Of a DNA stretch of 64,000 nucleotides, positions 15,778-24,752 are shown piece after piece. Location of the stretch: positions 105,982 through 169,981 of the forward strand of contig JADKJR010000009.1 of assembly GCA_016720925.1 (NCBI GenBank). The letters run 5' to 3'. The translations under genes and the position numbers were made by a program. A model generated the notes under the pieces. The model had not been told where the DNA came from and did no database searches. It saw only the letters and a program-made list of their open reading frames with translations. Position 1 is the stretch's first letter, and each line of letters starts with the position of its first letter. Source of the DNA: Betaproteobacteria bacterium. Its GTDB lineage: Bacteria > Pseudomonadota > Gammaproteobacteria > Burkholderiales > Usitatibacteraceae.

Positions 15778-16929
15778 ATGAAACCGCCTGTCTCCAAACT
15801 CCCGCGCGTCGGCACCACCATCTTTACCACCATGTCGGCCCTCGCACAGGAAGTCGGCGCGGTCAATCTCGGGCAGGGCTTTCCCGATTTTGACTGTGAC
15901 GCGCGTTTACTGGACATGATGAATGCGGCGATGCGCGCGGGCTTCAACCAGTATCCGCCGATGACCGGCATCCTTGAATTGCGCGAGGAAATCGCGAAGA
16001 AAGTATTCGAGTTGTATGGCCGGCAATACGATGTCGCCGCGGAAATCACCATCACCGCCGGCGCCACCCAGGCAATCCAGACCGCGCTCACGGCGATCGT
16101 GCATCCGGGTGATGAAGTCATCATTTTCGAGCCCGTATACGACAGCTACGAGCCGGTGATTCGTTTGAATGGTGGCGTGCCGGTGTATGCGCGGCTGGCG
16201 TTTCCCGATTACCGGCCCGACTGGAACGCCGTGCGTGCGCTTATCACGCCGCGCACGCGCGCGATCATGATCAACACGCCACACAATCCTACCGCAACGC
16301 TTTGGCCGCGCGCAGACATGGAAGCGTTGGCGGACTTGCTACGCGGCACGGACATCATGCTGATCAGCGATGAAGTCTATGAGCACATGGTGTACGACGG
16401 CGAGAAACACTTGAGCGTGGCGTCATTCCCGGATCTTGCCGAGCGCGCGTTTGTCATCTCGTCGTTCGGCAAGACTTATCACGTCACCGGCTGGAAGATC
16501 GCCTACTGTCTCGCCCCGAAAGAGTTGATGACGGAGTTTCGCAAGGCGCATCAGTTCGTGGTGTTTACGGTGCACACGCCTTCGCAGCACGCGATCGCGC
16601 ATTACATTCGGCTTGGCACACACAAACTGCTTTCTGATTTTTATCAGGCGAAGCGCGACTTCTTTTTGAGGCACATGAAGGCGTCGCGCTTCCAATGGCA
16701 GCCTTCCCGGGCAACCTATTTTGTCTCGGCGAGCTATGCGCATCTGCCGGAGTTCGAACACTTATCCGAAGCGGAATTCGCGGCGATGCTCGCGCGAAAA
16801 ATGGGCGTGGCGTGCATTCCGGTTTCAGCGTTTTATCGCGAGGCAGAAGATCATCGCGTGGTGCGCTTTTGCTTTGCCAAGAAGGAAGAGACGCTGGCGA
16901 GGGCGGCGGAGCGATTGGAAAAACTCTAG
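15778..16929 (+). CDS. PLP-dependent methionine-type aminotransferase
   Basis: A 383-residue fold-type I class-I aminotransferase. Lys232 in SSFGKTYHVTGWK is the PLP-binding lysine. GATQAIQTAL (phosphate-binding), NTPHNPTATLW (Asn), SDEVYEHMVYD (Asp/Tyr) and RFCFAKKEETL (substrate-binding Arg) are all present. The overall pattern is that of the YbdL/kynurenine aminotransferase group, which transaminates methionine and aromatic acids. Its TAG stop lies inside dispersed repeat D, so the last codons of the gene are part of the repeat. Confidence 0.85.
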   Translation: MKPPVSKLPRVGTTIFTTMSALAQEVGAVNLGQGFPDFDCDARLLDMMNAAMRAGFNQYPPMTGILELREEIAKKVFELYGRQYDVAAEITITAGATQAIQTALTAIVHPGDEVIIFEPVYDSYEPVIRLNGGVPVYARLAFPDYRPDWNAVRALITPRTRAIMINTPHNPTATLWPRADMEALADLLRGTDIMLISDEVYEHMVYDGEKHLSVASFPDLAERAFVISSFGKTYHVTGWKIAYCLAPKELMTEFRKAHQFVVFTVHTPSQHAIAHYIRLGTHKLLSDFYQAKRDFFLRHMKASRFQWQPSRATYFVSASYAHLPEFEHLSEAEFAAMLARKMGVACIPVSAFYREAEDHRVVRFCFAKKEETLARAAERLEKL

Positions 16930-16986
16930 CATTGGCGAGCTTTCGCAGGCGTTTGTGCCATGAAAAGCGCGCCAGTGCTAGAGTTT
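16921..16986. repeat. Dispersed palindromic repeat, copy D
   Basis: The best-preserved 66-bp copy: AAACTCTAGCATTGGCG at the left end and CGCGCCAGTGCTAGAGTTT at the right end. The stop codon of the aminotransferase is the TAG of the left arm (16927-16929). It separates this gene from the convergent response regulator gene ending at 17015. Confidence 0.85.
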
Positions 16987-17014
16987 CGCCAATATTGTCC
17001 TGTTATTCTTGGGG

Positions 17015-17665
17015 CTAACCCCGTTCCCGCTCCGCCCAGTTCGTTGCGAACCGGTTCAGCTCATGGGCATTGCGCAACCCGAGTTTTTTCTTCAGGTTGG
17101 CGCGATGCGCTTCAATGGTCTTCACGCTACGCACCAGCTTGGCGGCAATTTCGCTCGATCCGAGACCGAGCCCGATGAGCCGGAAAATTTCATACTCGCG
17201 ATCGGTGAGCGCGGACAGCACCGACACCGGTTGCGTGGACGCTTTGCCGCGCACCTTCTGCAACAGGACGCCTTGCATGCGTTCGCTGAGATAGACCTCA
17301 CCGGCAAGAATCTTGCGAATGGCAATGATGACCTTTTCGGTTGCTTCCTGCTTGACCAGATAGCCTTTTGCGCCGACGCGAAAGGCGCGCTCACCGTGTC
17401 CCAGCTCGTCGTGCATGCTCAGCACCAGTACCGGAACCTTCGGATAAAGCGCCGTCATTTTCTTGACGAGGTCCAGACCCGACAATCCAGGAAGGGAAAT
17501 ATCGGTCACCAACATGTCCGGGCGTTCCCGCGCGAGGATACGCAATGCCTCCTCGGCCGATTCGGCCTGCAGGCAGACATCGAGATCCGGCTCATCATTG
17601 ATGAGTTGTTTCAAACCATGCAGGACGATGGCGTGATCATCCACGACCATGATGCGGGCTTTCAT
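17015..17665 (-). CDS. NarL/LuxR-family response regulator
   Basis: A 216-residue two-domain regulator. The receiver domain has Asp9-Asp10, phosphoacceptor Asp55 in VTDISLPGLSG, the LSMHD switch region and Lys in GYLVKQE. The C-terminal LuxR helix-turn-helix is TDREYEIFRLIGLGLGSSEIAAKLVRSVKTIEAHRANLKKKLG. Its ATG follows AGGAGCGGCC. No sensor kinase gene is adjacent, so it is an orphan in this window and its signal is unknown. Confidence 0.9.
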   Translation of the reverse strand: MKARIMVVDDHAIVLHGLKQLINDEPDLDVCLQAESAEEALRILARERPDMLVTDISLPGLSGLDLVKKMTALYPKVPVLVLSMHDELGHGERAFRVGAKGYLVKQEATEKVIIAIRKILAGEVYLSERMQGVLLQKVRGKASTQPVSVLSALTDREYEIFRLIGLGLGSSEIAAKLVRSVKTIEAHRANLKKKLGLRNAHELNRFATNWAERERG

Positions 17666-17799
17666 GGCCGCTCCTGTCCGGGACCTTTGTTCGATATCGT
17701 CAATTCGACTCCTTCCCCGAGATGCACAGTCAATTGCAGTATGAAATATTATGCCCCTGGACCGCCGCGGGCTGTCGATTATTCAGATCAAGAATCGTG

Positions 17800-17842
17800 C
17801 AAATGAAGGCGGACGGCGTGTATTGCACAGGCCGCCCGCTTT
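17800..17842 (-). terminator. Probable terminator of the DUF481 gene
   Basis: Read on the minus strand, GCGGGCGGC and GCCGTCCGC form a 9-bp stem with one mismatch around a 13-base loop, followed by CTTCATTT. It is 29 bases past the DUF481 stop. The tail is not a pure T-run, so efficiency is uncertain. The remaining gap to the response regulator is featureless. Confidence 0.45.
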
Positions 17843-17870
17843 TCATATGCCGATATGCGCGATGAATCGG

Positions 17871-18665
17871 CTATTTGCTGCCCAGCGCGATGTTGATACC
17901 GGTCAACAAAAGTGTGTCGCTCTTCTTGGTGCCCGCAGGTGCTTCACTGTTGTAGCGGTTTGACAGCGTGACCTGCAAGTTGATGCCGTTCGCGATCGCG
18001 GTTACGAGACCCGAGTCGAACTGGGCGCGGTATTCACCCGAGCGCGTCATGTTCGGGAACAGGGTCAGCTTTTGTTTGAACGATGTGGATTCGCTCAGCT
18101 TGTGATTCGATTCTTCACCGAGCAACAGTTCCGTTGAATTGTTGCTGACTTTGGAATCAAAGGTCCGCGGCGGCGGTGGCGTCAATGTGGTCAGCGTTAC
18201 GGTGTTCCTGTCTTTCTTGTAAACCACGCCACCAAACAAATCCCACGACGTATCCTTTTCCTTGATCACTTTGTAGCCGAACCCGCCGCCCAACACGATG
18301 CGCGAGTCGAGGCGCTGGATCTTGTCCTGCTCGGCTTCCAGCGTGCCGAATACGAATGAGCGATCGGAGAGATTCCAGTCGTAGCGCGCGCCGGCGCGCG
18401 TGAGGTTGGCGGTCTTCTCGGTCCTGCCGGCCACATCGCGGCTGCCGTAAAGGGAGGTCAGGAACAGACTGATCTTGTCTTCCTTGGTGGCGCGCAAACC
18501 GTCGGCGCCAATGTTGAAATTGGTTGATTTGGTATTGCCCGACGCGACCGCAAGGCCGGCAGCGAGCGAACCCCGCCACAATCCGTCTTCCTTCGGCGGA
18601 TCAGCCAACACGCCGACGGACGACAATGCGCAGGCAAGCGCGGTGACACGAGAAATTCTCTTCAT
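17871..18665 (-). CDS. DUF481 outer-membrane beta-barrel protein
   Basis: A 264-residue protein starting at 18665, where AAAGGAAACC precedes ATG (a GTG seven codons upstream is less likely). Signal peptide residues 1-21 (CALSSVGVLADP). The mature protein is made of alternating amphipathic strands typical of DUF481/YdiY-like salt-inducible barrels: GLAVASGNTKSTNFNIGADG, the aromatic-rich middle and LQVTLSNRYNSEAPAGTKKSDT. It ends in a strand (LLLTGINIALGSK) as barrels do. Function of the family is unknown; membership of the outer membrane is inferred. Confidence 0.8.
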   Translation of the reverse strand: MKRISRVTALACALSSVGVLADPPKEDGLWRGSLAAGLAVASGNTKSTNFNIGADGLRATKEDKISLFLTSLYGSRDVAGRTEKTANLTRAGARYDWNLSDRSFVFGTLEAEQDKIQRLDSRIVLGGGFGYKVIKEKDTSWDLFGGVVYKKDRNTVTLTTLTPPPPRTFDSKVSNNSTELLLGEESNHKLSESTSFKQKLTLFPNMTRSGEYRAQFDSGLVTAIANGINLQVTLSNRYNSEAPAGTKKSDTLLLTGINIALGSK

Positions 18666-18682
18666 GGTTTCCTTTCTGACGG

Positions 18683-18703
18683 ACAACGTCTATGGAACGT
18701 TGT
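18683..18703 (-). promoter_or_regulatory. Inverted repeat in the DUF481 leader
   Basis: ACAACGT and ACGTTGT are perfect arms around a seven-base spacer, 18 bases upstream of the DUF481 start codon. It could be an operator or a leader hairpin close to the ribosome site. Confidence 0.3.
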
Positions 18704-18829
18704 TGTGTGGTTGCGAATATAGTTACCCTGCGTCGCACTTTGTCTTGCAGAGCGGACGCAAGGTAACACGCGGGTCAGAAAGGATTTGTGAACTTTTGTG
18801 GAAAGTGCGCGACGTGACTGGTTTGTTTG

Positions 18830-21703
18830 TCAGCGTGTTGTATTGGCGACACGCTTTTTTGGTGTTCCGAGTAGCGGCGCAAGATACCGGCCGGTGAAAC
18901 TTCGCGGTGCTTGCGCGACGTCTTCGGGCGTTCCCTGCGCAATGATTTCGCCGCCGCCATCTCCGCCTTCCGGGCCGAGGTCGATCATCCAGTCCGCGGT
19001 CTTGATCACGTCGAGGTTGTGTTCAATGACAACAACTGTATTGCCGTGATCGCGCAGGCGATGCAGTACTTTCAGCAACAGATCGATATCGTGGAAGTGC
19101 AGGCCAGTGGTCGGCTCATCAAGAATGAACAATGTGCGGCCAGTGTCGCGCTTGGAAAGCTCCAGCGAGAGTTTCACGCGCTGCGCTTCGCCACCGGAGA
19201 GCGTGGTGGCGCTTTGGCCGAGGCGAATATAGCCGAGGCCGACATCAAGCAAAGTGTGCAACTTCCGCGCCACTACCGGCACCGGTTTGAAGAACTCGTA
19301 GGCCTGCTCGACCGTCATATCGAGTACTTCGTGGATGTTCTTGTGCTTGTAATGCACTTCCAGCGTTTCACGGTTATAGCGCTTGCCGTGGCAGACATCG
19401 CACGGCACATAAACGTCAGGCAGGAAATGCATTTCCACCTTGATGACACCGTCGCCCTGGCAAGCTTCACAGCGGCCACCCTTGACGTTGAACGAAAAGC
19501 GGCCCGGGCCATAACCGCGCGCGCGCGATTCCGGCACGCTGGCAAACAGATCGCGGATCGGCGTGAACAGTCCGGTGTAGGTGGCGGGATTGGAACGCGG
19601 CGTGCGGCCAATCGGCGACTGATCAACGTTGATGACTTTGTCGAAATGATCCAACCCTTCGATGACTTCGAACGGCGCAGGTTCATCGGAAGACGCGTAG
19701 ATGTGATGTGCAACCGCCTTGTACAACGTGTCGTTGATGAGCGTGGATTTGCCTGAACCGGATACGCCGGTAATGCACACGAACGCGCCCACGGGCAAAT
19801 CGAATCGCACATGTTTCAGGTTATTGCCGGACGCACCTTTGATCGTCAGGAGTTTTTTCAGGTCGACCTTGGTGCGCTTCTTCGGAATCGCGATCGCTTT
19901 CTTGCCTGACAGGTACTGGCCGGTCAGTGACTCCGAGGCATTCCTTATTTCGGCCGGCGTGCCCTGTGCCACCACCTGGCCACCGTGCGTTCCCGCGCCC
20001 GGGCCCATGTCCACCACGTAGTCCGCGGAATTGATGGCATCCTCATCGTGTTCGACCACGATCACCGAATTGCCCAGGTCGCGCAGGCGTTTCAAAGTTT
20101 CCAGCAAGCGGTCGTTGTCGCGCTGATGCAGGCCGATGGAGGGCTCGTCAAGCACATACATCACGCCCGTCAGGCCGGAACCGATTTGCGAGGCGAGGCG
20201 AATGCGCTGGGCCTCGCCACCGGATAGCGTATCGGCGGAACGCACCAAGGATAGATAGTCCAGGCCGACGTTATTCAGGAACGTGAGGCGCGCGGTAATT
20301 TCTTTCAGGATACGATCGGCGATCGCCATTTTCTGCGGCGAAAGCTTGACCTCGTCGAACCAGCGTCTGGAATCTTTCAGCGCCATGGCAGACAGTTCAT
20401 GCAGATTTTTATCGCCGACTTTCACGTGACGCGCCTCGATGCGCAGGCGCGTGCCGGCACAGTCCGGACAGCTCTTCGTCGAAATGTATTTGGCGAGTTC
20501 CTCGCGCACGGCCAGCGAATCGGTTTCGCGATAGCGCCGTTCCAGATTCGGCACGATGCCTTCAAAAATCTCTTCTCGCAGGATCGGCTTGCCGCGTTCG
20601 CCCGGATACTTGAACGAGATTTTTTCCTTGCCGGAGCCCTGGAGAATGAGTTGCTGCACTTCCGGCAAAAGCTGGTCGAAGGGTTTGTCGATATCGAACT
20701 GGTAGTGCTGCGCCAACCCCAGCAGCATCTGGAAGTAGAACTGATTGCGCCGGTCCCAGCCCTTGATCGCGCCGCCCGCGAGCGACAATCCCGGGTAGGC
20801 GGCAATTCGCTTCGGATCGAAAAACGTGATCTGGCCCAGGCCATCGCAGCTTGGGCATGCACCCATCGGATTGTTGAACGAAAACAACCGCGGCTCCATT
20901 TCGGAGATCGAATAGTCGCAGGACGGGCAGGAAAATTTTGATGAGAACAGGATTTCCTTGCTCGTCTCCATGTTGACCGCGATGGCCTTGCTCTCGCCCA
21001 CACGCAAGCAGGTTTCAAACGATTCCGCGAGGCGCTGTTTCAACGCCTGCGGCGAACCCGTCGCCGGATCGGGTGAAACCTTCAGGCGATCCACCACCAC
21101 TTCGATGGTGTGTTTCTTCATCTTGTCGAGCTTGGGGAAGGCATCGATCTCGATCACCTTGCCGTCGACGCGCAAGCGCACGAATCCCTGCGAGCGGAAT
21201 TCCTCGACCATATCCAGATGCTCGCCCTTGCGATTCACCACCACAGGGGCCAGCAACGTGAGCTTGGTGCCATCCGGCAGTGCGGCAACCGTATCCACCA
21301 TCTGCGATACCGTCTGCGCTTCCAGCGGCAGTTGATGCTCGGGACAATACGGCGTCCCGGCACGTGCGAACAACAGACGCAGGTAATCGTGAATCTCGGT
21401 GACCGTGCCGACGGTGGAGCGCGGATTATGCGAGGTTGCTTTTTGCTCGATCGAAATGGCGGGCGACAGCCCTTCGATCAAATCAACGTCCGGCTTTTCC
21501 ATCAACTGCAAGAACTGCCGCGCATAGGCCGACAGCGATTCCACGTAGCGCCGCTGCCCTTCGGCATACAAGGTATCAAACGCAAGTGAAGATTTTCCCG
21601 AGCCGGACAGGCCGGTGATCACCACCAGCGAATGTCGCGGCAAATCGAGATTGATGTTCTTGAGATTGTGGGTGCGGGCACCGCGGATCTTGATGAATTC
21701 CAT
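18830..21703 (-). CDS. uvrA: Excinuclease ABC subunit A
   Basis: UvrA of 957 residues, starting at MEFIKIRGARTHNLKN; a 30-codon upstream extension is rejected as noncoding. Both ABC modules are complete: Walker A GLSGSGKSSLAFDTL and GVSGSGKSTLINDTL, signatures LSGGEAQRIRLA and LSGGEAQRVKLS, and the CPSC...CPSC and CEAC...CDVC zinc modules. It recognises bulky DNA lesions with UvrB. The gene is divergent from ssb across 238 bases, the classical proteobacterial pairing. No clear LexA box was seen between them. Confidence 0.97.
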   Translation of the reverse strand: MEFIKIRGARTHNLKNINLDLPRHSLVVITGLSGSGKSSLAFDTLYAEGQRRYVESLSAYARQFLQLMEKPDVDLIEGLSPAISIEQKATSHNPRSTVGTVTEIHDYLRLLFARAGTPYCPEHQLPLEAQTVSQMVDTVAALPDGTKLTLLAPVVVNRKGEHLDMVEEFRSQGFVRLRVDGKVIEIDAFPKLDKMKKHTIEVVVDRLKVSPDPATGSPQALKQRLAESFETCLRVGESKAIAVNMETSKEILFSSKFSCPSCDYSISEMEPRLFSFNNPMGACPSCDGLGQITFFDPKRIAAYPGLSLAGGAIKGWDRRNQFYFQMLLGLAQHYQFDIDKPFDQLLPEVQQLILQGSGKEKISFKYPGERGKPILREEIFEGIVPNLERRYRETDSLAVREELAKYISTKSCPDCAGTRLRIEARHVKVGDKNLHELSAMALKDSRRWFDEVKLSPQKMAIADRILKEITARLTFLNNVGLDYLSLVRSADTLSGGEAQRIRLASQIGSGLTGVMYVLDEPSIGLHQRDNDRLLETLKRLRDLGNSVIVVEHDEDAINSADYVVDMGPGAGTHGGQVVAQGTPAEIRNASESLTGQYLSGKKAIAIPKKRTKVDLKKLLTIKGASGNNLKHVRFDLPVGAFVCITGVSGSGKSTLINDTLYKAVAHHIYASSDEPAPFEVIEGLDHFDKVINVDQSPIGRTPRSNPATYTGLFTPIRDLFASVPESRARGYGPGRFSFNVKGGRCEACQGDGVIKVEMHFLPDVYVPCDVCHGKRYNRETLEVHYKHKNIHEVLDMTVEQAYEFFKPVPVVARKLHTLLDVGLGYIRLGQSATTLSGGEAQRVKLSLELSKRDTGRTLFILDEPTTGLHFHDIDLLLKVLHRLRDHGNTVVVIEHNLDVIKTADWMIDLGPEGGDGGGEIIAQGTPEDVAQAPRSFTGRYLAPLLGTPKKRVANTTR

Positions 21704-21870
21704 GAATTTCTTATGAAGAAAACGGGCTAAGGCCTTGATGCATAGGGGTGCGGAAACGCAGGCAACCGGCCCCATGCGCAAACAAAAGGGCAACCGGTCA
21801 TTTTAACGCTTTCGGGTTTCCCCCCGCATCTCTTTTTTGGGGCACAATGCTCGCGCGGCTCAATCGGAAT

Positions 21871-21885
21871 ACGAGTCGCACTCGT
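21871..21885. promoter_or_regulatory. Short palindrome between uvrA and ssb
   Basis: ACGAGT and ACTCGT flank CGC (15 bases in all) in the divergent uvrA/ssb promoter region. It does not match CTGT-N8-ACAG. It could bind a regulator or be chance. Confidence 0.2.
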
Positions 21886-21941
21886 GTGGGGAGCGGCAAA
21901 GCCTCTCCTCCAAAACCAATCGTTACATGGAAGGAAGTCTC

Positions 21942-22442
21942 ATGGCATCAGTCAATAAAGTCATCCTGGTGGGCAATCTGGGTCGTGATCCAGAAACACG
22001 CTATATGCCCGACGGCGGCGCAATCACCAACATCTCGATTGCGACCACGTCGACCTGGAAAGACAAGAGCGGCGAAAAACAGGAAGCCACAGAATGGCAT
22101 CGCATTTCGTTCTTCGGCAAGTTGGCCGAAATCGCCGGCGAATATCTGAAAAAAGGCTCGCAGGTTTACGTCGAAGGCAAACTCCGCACGCGTAAATGGC
22201 AGGACAAGGACGGCCAGGATAAATACACGACCGAGATCATCGCGGATTCCATGCAGATGCTGGGGTCGCGGCAAGGAATGGGCGGCGATAGCGGCGGGGA
22301 CTATGCGCGCTCATCGGGTGGCGCCCAGTCTTCCGGTGGCGCACCAAGCGGACCTTCAGCGGGTTCTTCCTCGAAACCGGGTGGCGGGCCCAAGGGTGGC
22401 GCGGCGAAGTTTGAAGATATGGACGACGATATTCCGTTTTGA
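21942..22442 (+). CDS. ssb: Single-stranded DNA-binding protein
   Basis: SSB of 166 residues, starting at MASVNKVILVGNLGRDPETRY after GGAAGGAAGTCTC. The OB-fold covers about residues 1-110, including TSTWKDKSGEKQEATEWHRISFFGKLAEIAGEYLKKGSQVYVEGKL. A Gly/Ser/Pro-rich linker follows, and the last residues MDDDIPF are the acidic tip that binds partner proteins such as exonuclease I and RecQ. Divergent from uvrA. Confidence 0.97.
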   Translation: MASVNKVILVGNLGRDPETRYMPDGGAITNISIATTSTWKDKSGEKQEATEWHRISFFGKLAEIAGEYLKKGSQVYVEGKLRTRKWQDKDGQDKYTTEIIADSMQMLGSRQGMGGDSGGDYARSSGGAQSSGGAPSGPSAGSSSKPGGGPKGGAAKFEDMDDDIPF

Positions 22443-22465
22443 AATTCGTTTTTTGATTGAATTGG

Positions 22466-22490
22466 AAAGCCCGCGTTTGCGGGCCTTTTT
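22466..22490 (+). terminator. Intrinsic terminator of ssb
   Basis: GCCCGC (22469-22474) and GCGGGC (22479-22484) pair around GTTT and are followed by CTTTTT. It lies 27 bases past the ssb stop. Confidence 0.85.
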
Positions 22491-22608
22491 GCTTGTTATT
22501 GGACAGCACTAAAGACCATCGTTCTGCGTTTTGCGACAGGCGTCAGCCGGAGTCCCTCAGCATTCCGTCGTGGCAAAAAGAAAAGCCGTGGCCTTATGTG
22601 AATCGTGG

Positions 22609-22628
22609 ATTCCCGTGTTCACGGGAAT
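22609..22628. repeat. dRS3-like inverted repeat
   Basis: ATTCCC-N8-GGGAAT at 22609-22628 (spacer GTGTTCAC) matches the dRS3 pattern known from Neisseria and similar repeats in other proteobacteria. It lies in the 231-base gap between the ssb terminator and the mpl stop. Confidence 0.55.
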
Positions 22629-22721
22629 GACAGCTCGATCAGCCAACTCAGCAATGGGCGCGCCTCCCAGACCACTTTACCCCCAAAACCCGCGCCAAAT
22701 GGCGATCCGCGCTTTCTATCG

Positions 22722-24026
22722 CTATGCCGCCGCCAATTTCATCTCCCGCTCCGCCAGTCGCGCTAAAATCTTCCCGTGCACGCCACCAAACCCGCCGTTG
22801 CTCATGACCAAAACATGATCTCCAGGCTGGGCCATGACCACAATCGCGTTCACCATCGCGTCGAGATTTTCAAATATTCCCGTCTTTGTCCCGATTGGTT
22901 CAAACGCCTTGGCGACGTCCCAGCCAAGATTATTCGCATAAACGAATACCACGTTCGCATTGGTGAGTGAACCCGGCAACGCGGCACTCATCGCGCCCAG
23001 CTTCATGGTGTTGGTACGCGGTTCCAGCACGGCGATGATTCGCACGCTGTCACCGACGCGTTTACGCAAACCTGTGACCGTCGTTTGAATCGCGGTTGGA
23101 TGATGGGCGAAATCATCGTAAACGGTCACGCCGCCAATCTCTCCTTTTATTTCCATGCGACGTGCCACGCCGGTGAATGTGTTCAGCGCCTCGATGGCGA
23201 GCGCGACCGGTACACCACCGTGCCGCGCCGCTGCGATAGCAGCCAGCGCGTTTAGTGTGCTGTGCGTGCCCATCTGGCTCCAATCGACCATGCCGCGGTC
23301 TTCGTTATTGAGCAGCACATGAAACTGCGCATCGCGTTCACCGCGCCGGAAGTCCCACATTGCCCCCGGACCAAAAGTTTCTGTCGCCGTCCAGCAGCCT
23401 TTGGCAAGCGCGTGCTGAACGTGTTCGTCGCGGCCATTGCTGACGATGAGTCCGTTGGCGGGCACGGTGCGCACCAGGTGATGAAACTGCGTTTCGATTG
23501 CTTCCACATTCGGAAAAATATCGGCGTGGTCGTACTCAAGATTGTTCATGATGGCGGTGCGCGGACGGTAGTGCACGAACTTGCTGCGCTTGTCGAAAAA
23601 CGCGGTGTCGTATTCGTCGGCCTCAATCACGAAAAAAGGGGAATCGCCTTGCGGCGCACGGGCGGATATACCGAAGTTGGTGGGCACGCCGCCGATCAGG
23701 AAACCCGGGCCGACACCGGCGTAGTCGAGTATCCACGCCAGCATCGCGCTGGTGCTGGTCTTGCCGTGCGTGCCGGCGACGGCCAGCACCCATTTGCCGT
23801 AGAGGAGATTTTCTCCCAGCCATTGCGGGCCGGAAATGTAGGGCAGACCGCGATTCAACATTTCCTCAACGACCGGCATGCCACGCGTCATCACGTTACC
23901 GACAACGTAGAGATCCGCCTTGAATTCGTCGAGTTGCGCGGCGTCGAAGCCGGTGTGCAATTCAATGCCCGCCGCATCCAGTTGCGTGGACATGGGGGGA
24001 TAAACGTTCCGGTCGGAACCAGTCAC
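22722..24026 (-). CDS. mpl: UDP-N-acetylmuramate:L-alanyl-gamma-D-glutamyl-meso-DAP ligase, frame broken near the 5' end
   Basis: The 434-codon frame covers nearly all of Mpl, the Mur-ligase-like enzyme that joins UDP-MurNAc to recycled murein tripeptide. The P-loop GTHGKTSTSAMLAW, EADEYDTAFFDKRSKF, YDDFAHHPTAI and the C-terminal VLVMSNGGFGGVHGKIL are intact. The native start should be at 24103: the frame there reads MHIHILGICGTFMGGIAVLAR, the usual Mpl N terminus with its GxCGT loop. It hits a stop at 24023 because one base is missing near 24042. Restoring it gives RAAGHTVTGSDRNVYPP and joins the two parts. Either a sequencing error or a damaged gene. The GTG at 24026 would give a protein lacking the first strand and loop. 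Confidence 0.88.
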   Translation of the reverse strand: MTGSDRNVYPPMSTQLDAAGIELHTGFDAAQLDEFKADLYVVGNVMTRGMPVVEEMLNRGLPYISGPQWLGENLLYGKWVLAVAGTHGKTSTSAMLAWILDYAGVGPGFLIGGVPTNFGISARAPQGDSPFFVIEADEYDTAFFDKRSKFVHYRPRTAIMNNLEYDHADIFPNVEAIETQFHHLVRTVPANGLIVSNGRDEHVQHALAKGCWTATETFGPGAMWDFRRGERDAQFHVLLNNEDRGMVDWSQMGTHSTLNALAAIAAARHGGVPVALAIEALNTFTGVARRMEIKGEIGGVTVYDDFAHHPTAIQTTVTGLRKRVGDSVRIIAVLEPRTNTMKLGAMSAALPGSLTNANVVFVYANNLGWDVAKAFEPIGTKTGIFENLDAMVNAIVVMAQPGDHVLVMSNGGFGGVHGKILARLAEREMKLAAA

Positions 24027-24220
24027 TGTGTGGCCGGCCCGCGCGCGAGGACGGCGATACCGCCCATGAAGGTACCGCAGATACCGAGGATATGAATGTG
24101 CATTTTTAGTTTGTCATCCTGGGCAACGCGAACGATCTCGGCCCGGGAGGCATTGGTCCTATAGGAAGTGTGAACGTCAACCCGGAATTCGTCGCCTACT
24201 GCCCGGAGTCACCATGCTTG

Positions 24221-24577
24221 TTAACTCTTGAAGATAAAATAAACCGCGCCCATCAAACACAGCCCGGCCCACAGGTAATTCCAACGTAATGGTTCCTGCA
24301 TATAGAAAATAGCGAACGGCACGAATACCGACAGCGTGATGACTTCCTGCAATATTTTCAGTTGCGCCAGGTTCATCTGGGTATAACCGATGCGATTCGC
24401 CGGCACTTGAAGCAGGTATTCAAACAGCGCGATACCCCAACTCGCCATCGCCGCGAGGAACCAGTGCCTGCCCGAAAGATTTTTCAGATGCGCGTACCAG
24501 GCAAAGGTCATGAAAACATTCGAGGCAATCAACAGCAGGCTGGCGGTGAAGACGGGCGAACCAAACAAATTACCCAT
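24221..24577 (-). CDS. DUF486 (DMT-like) small membrane protein
   Basis: A 118-residue protein with four predicted membrane segments, beginning MGNLFGSPVFTASLLLIASNVFMTFAWYAHLK. The start at 24577 is chosen because the 31 residues encoded upstream in frame are hydrophilic and unlike the family. The conserved FEYLLQVPANRIGY and QLKILQEVITL segments place it in DUF486. The superfamily relates to small multidrug/drug-metabolite transporters, but no substrate is known. It is between mpl and the divergent gshA, each with its own promoter. Confidence 0.8.
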   Translation of the reverse strand: MGNLFGSPVFTASLLLIASNVFMTFAWYAHLKNLSGRHWFLAAMASWGIALFEYLLQVPANRIGYTQMNLAQLKILQEVITLSVFVPFAIFYMQEPLRWNYLWAGLCLMGAVYFIFKS

Positions 24578-24752
24578 TTCTGATGCTGTCGGGTAACCGC
24601 GGATTGACCTTGATTCGCATGGGGAAATTTTATCACCTGTCATGTGAAAATTCGTCACAAAAACAGACATCCTTTGGGAGTAAACTGAACGGCCTTGAAA
24701 CGACCAATGATGGACGCACTTATAGTCGTTAGTTCACTGACATCGGATAATC

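Noticed and set aside
21704..21941. LexA box between uvrA and ssb
   Set aside because: No CTGT-N8-ACAG or close variant was found; SOS control cannot be claimed from the sequence.
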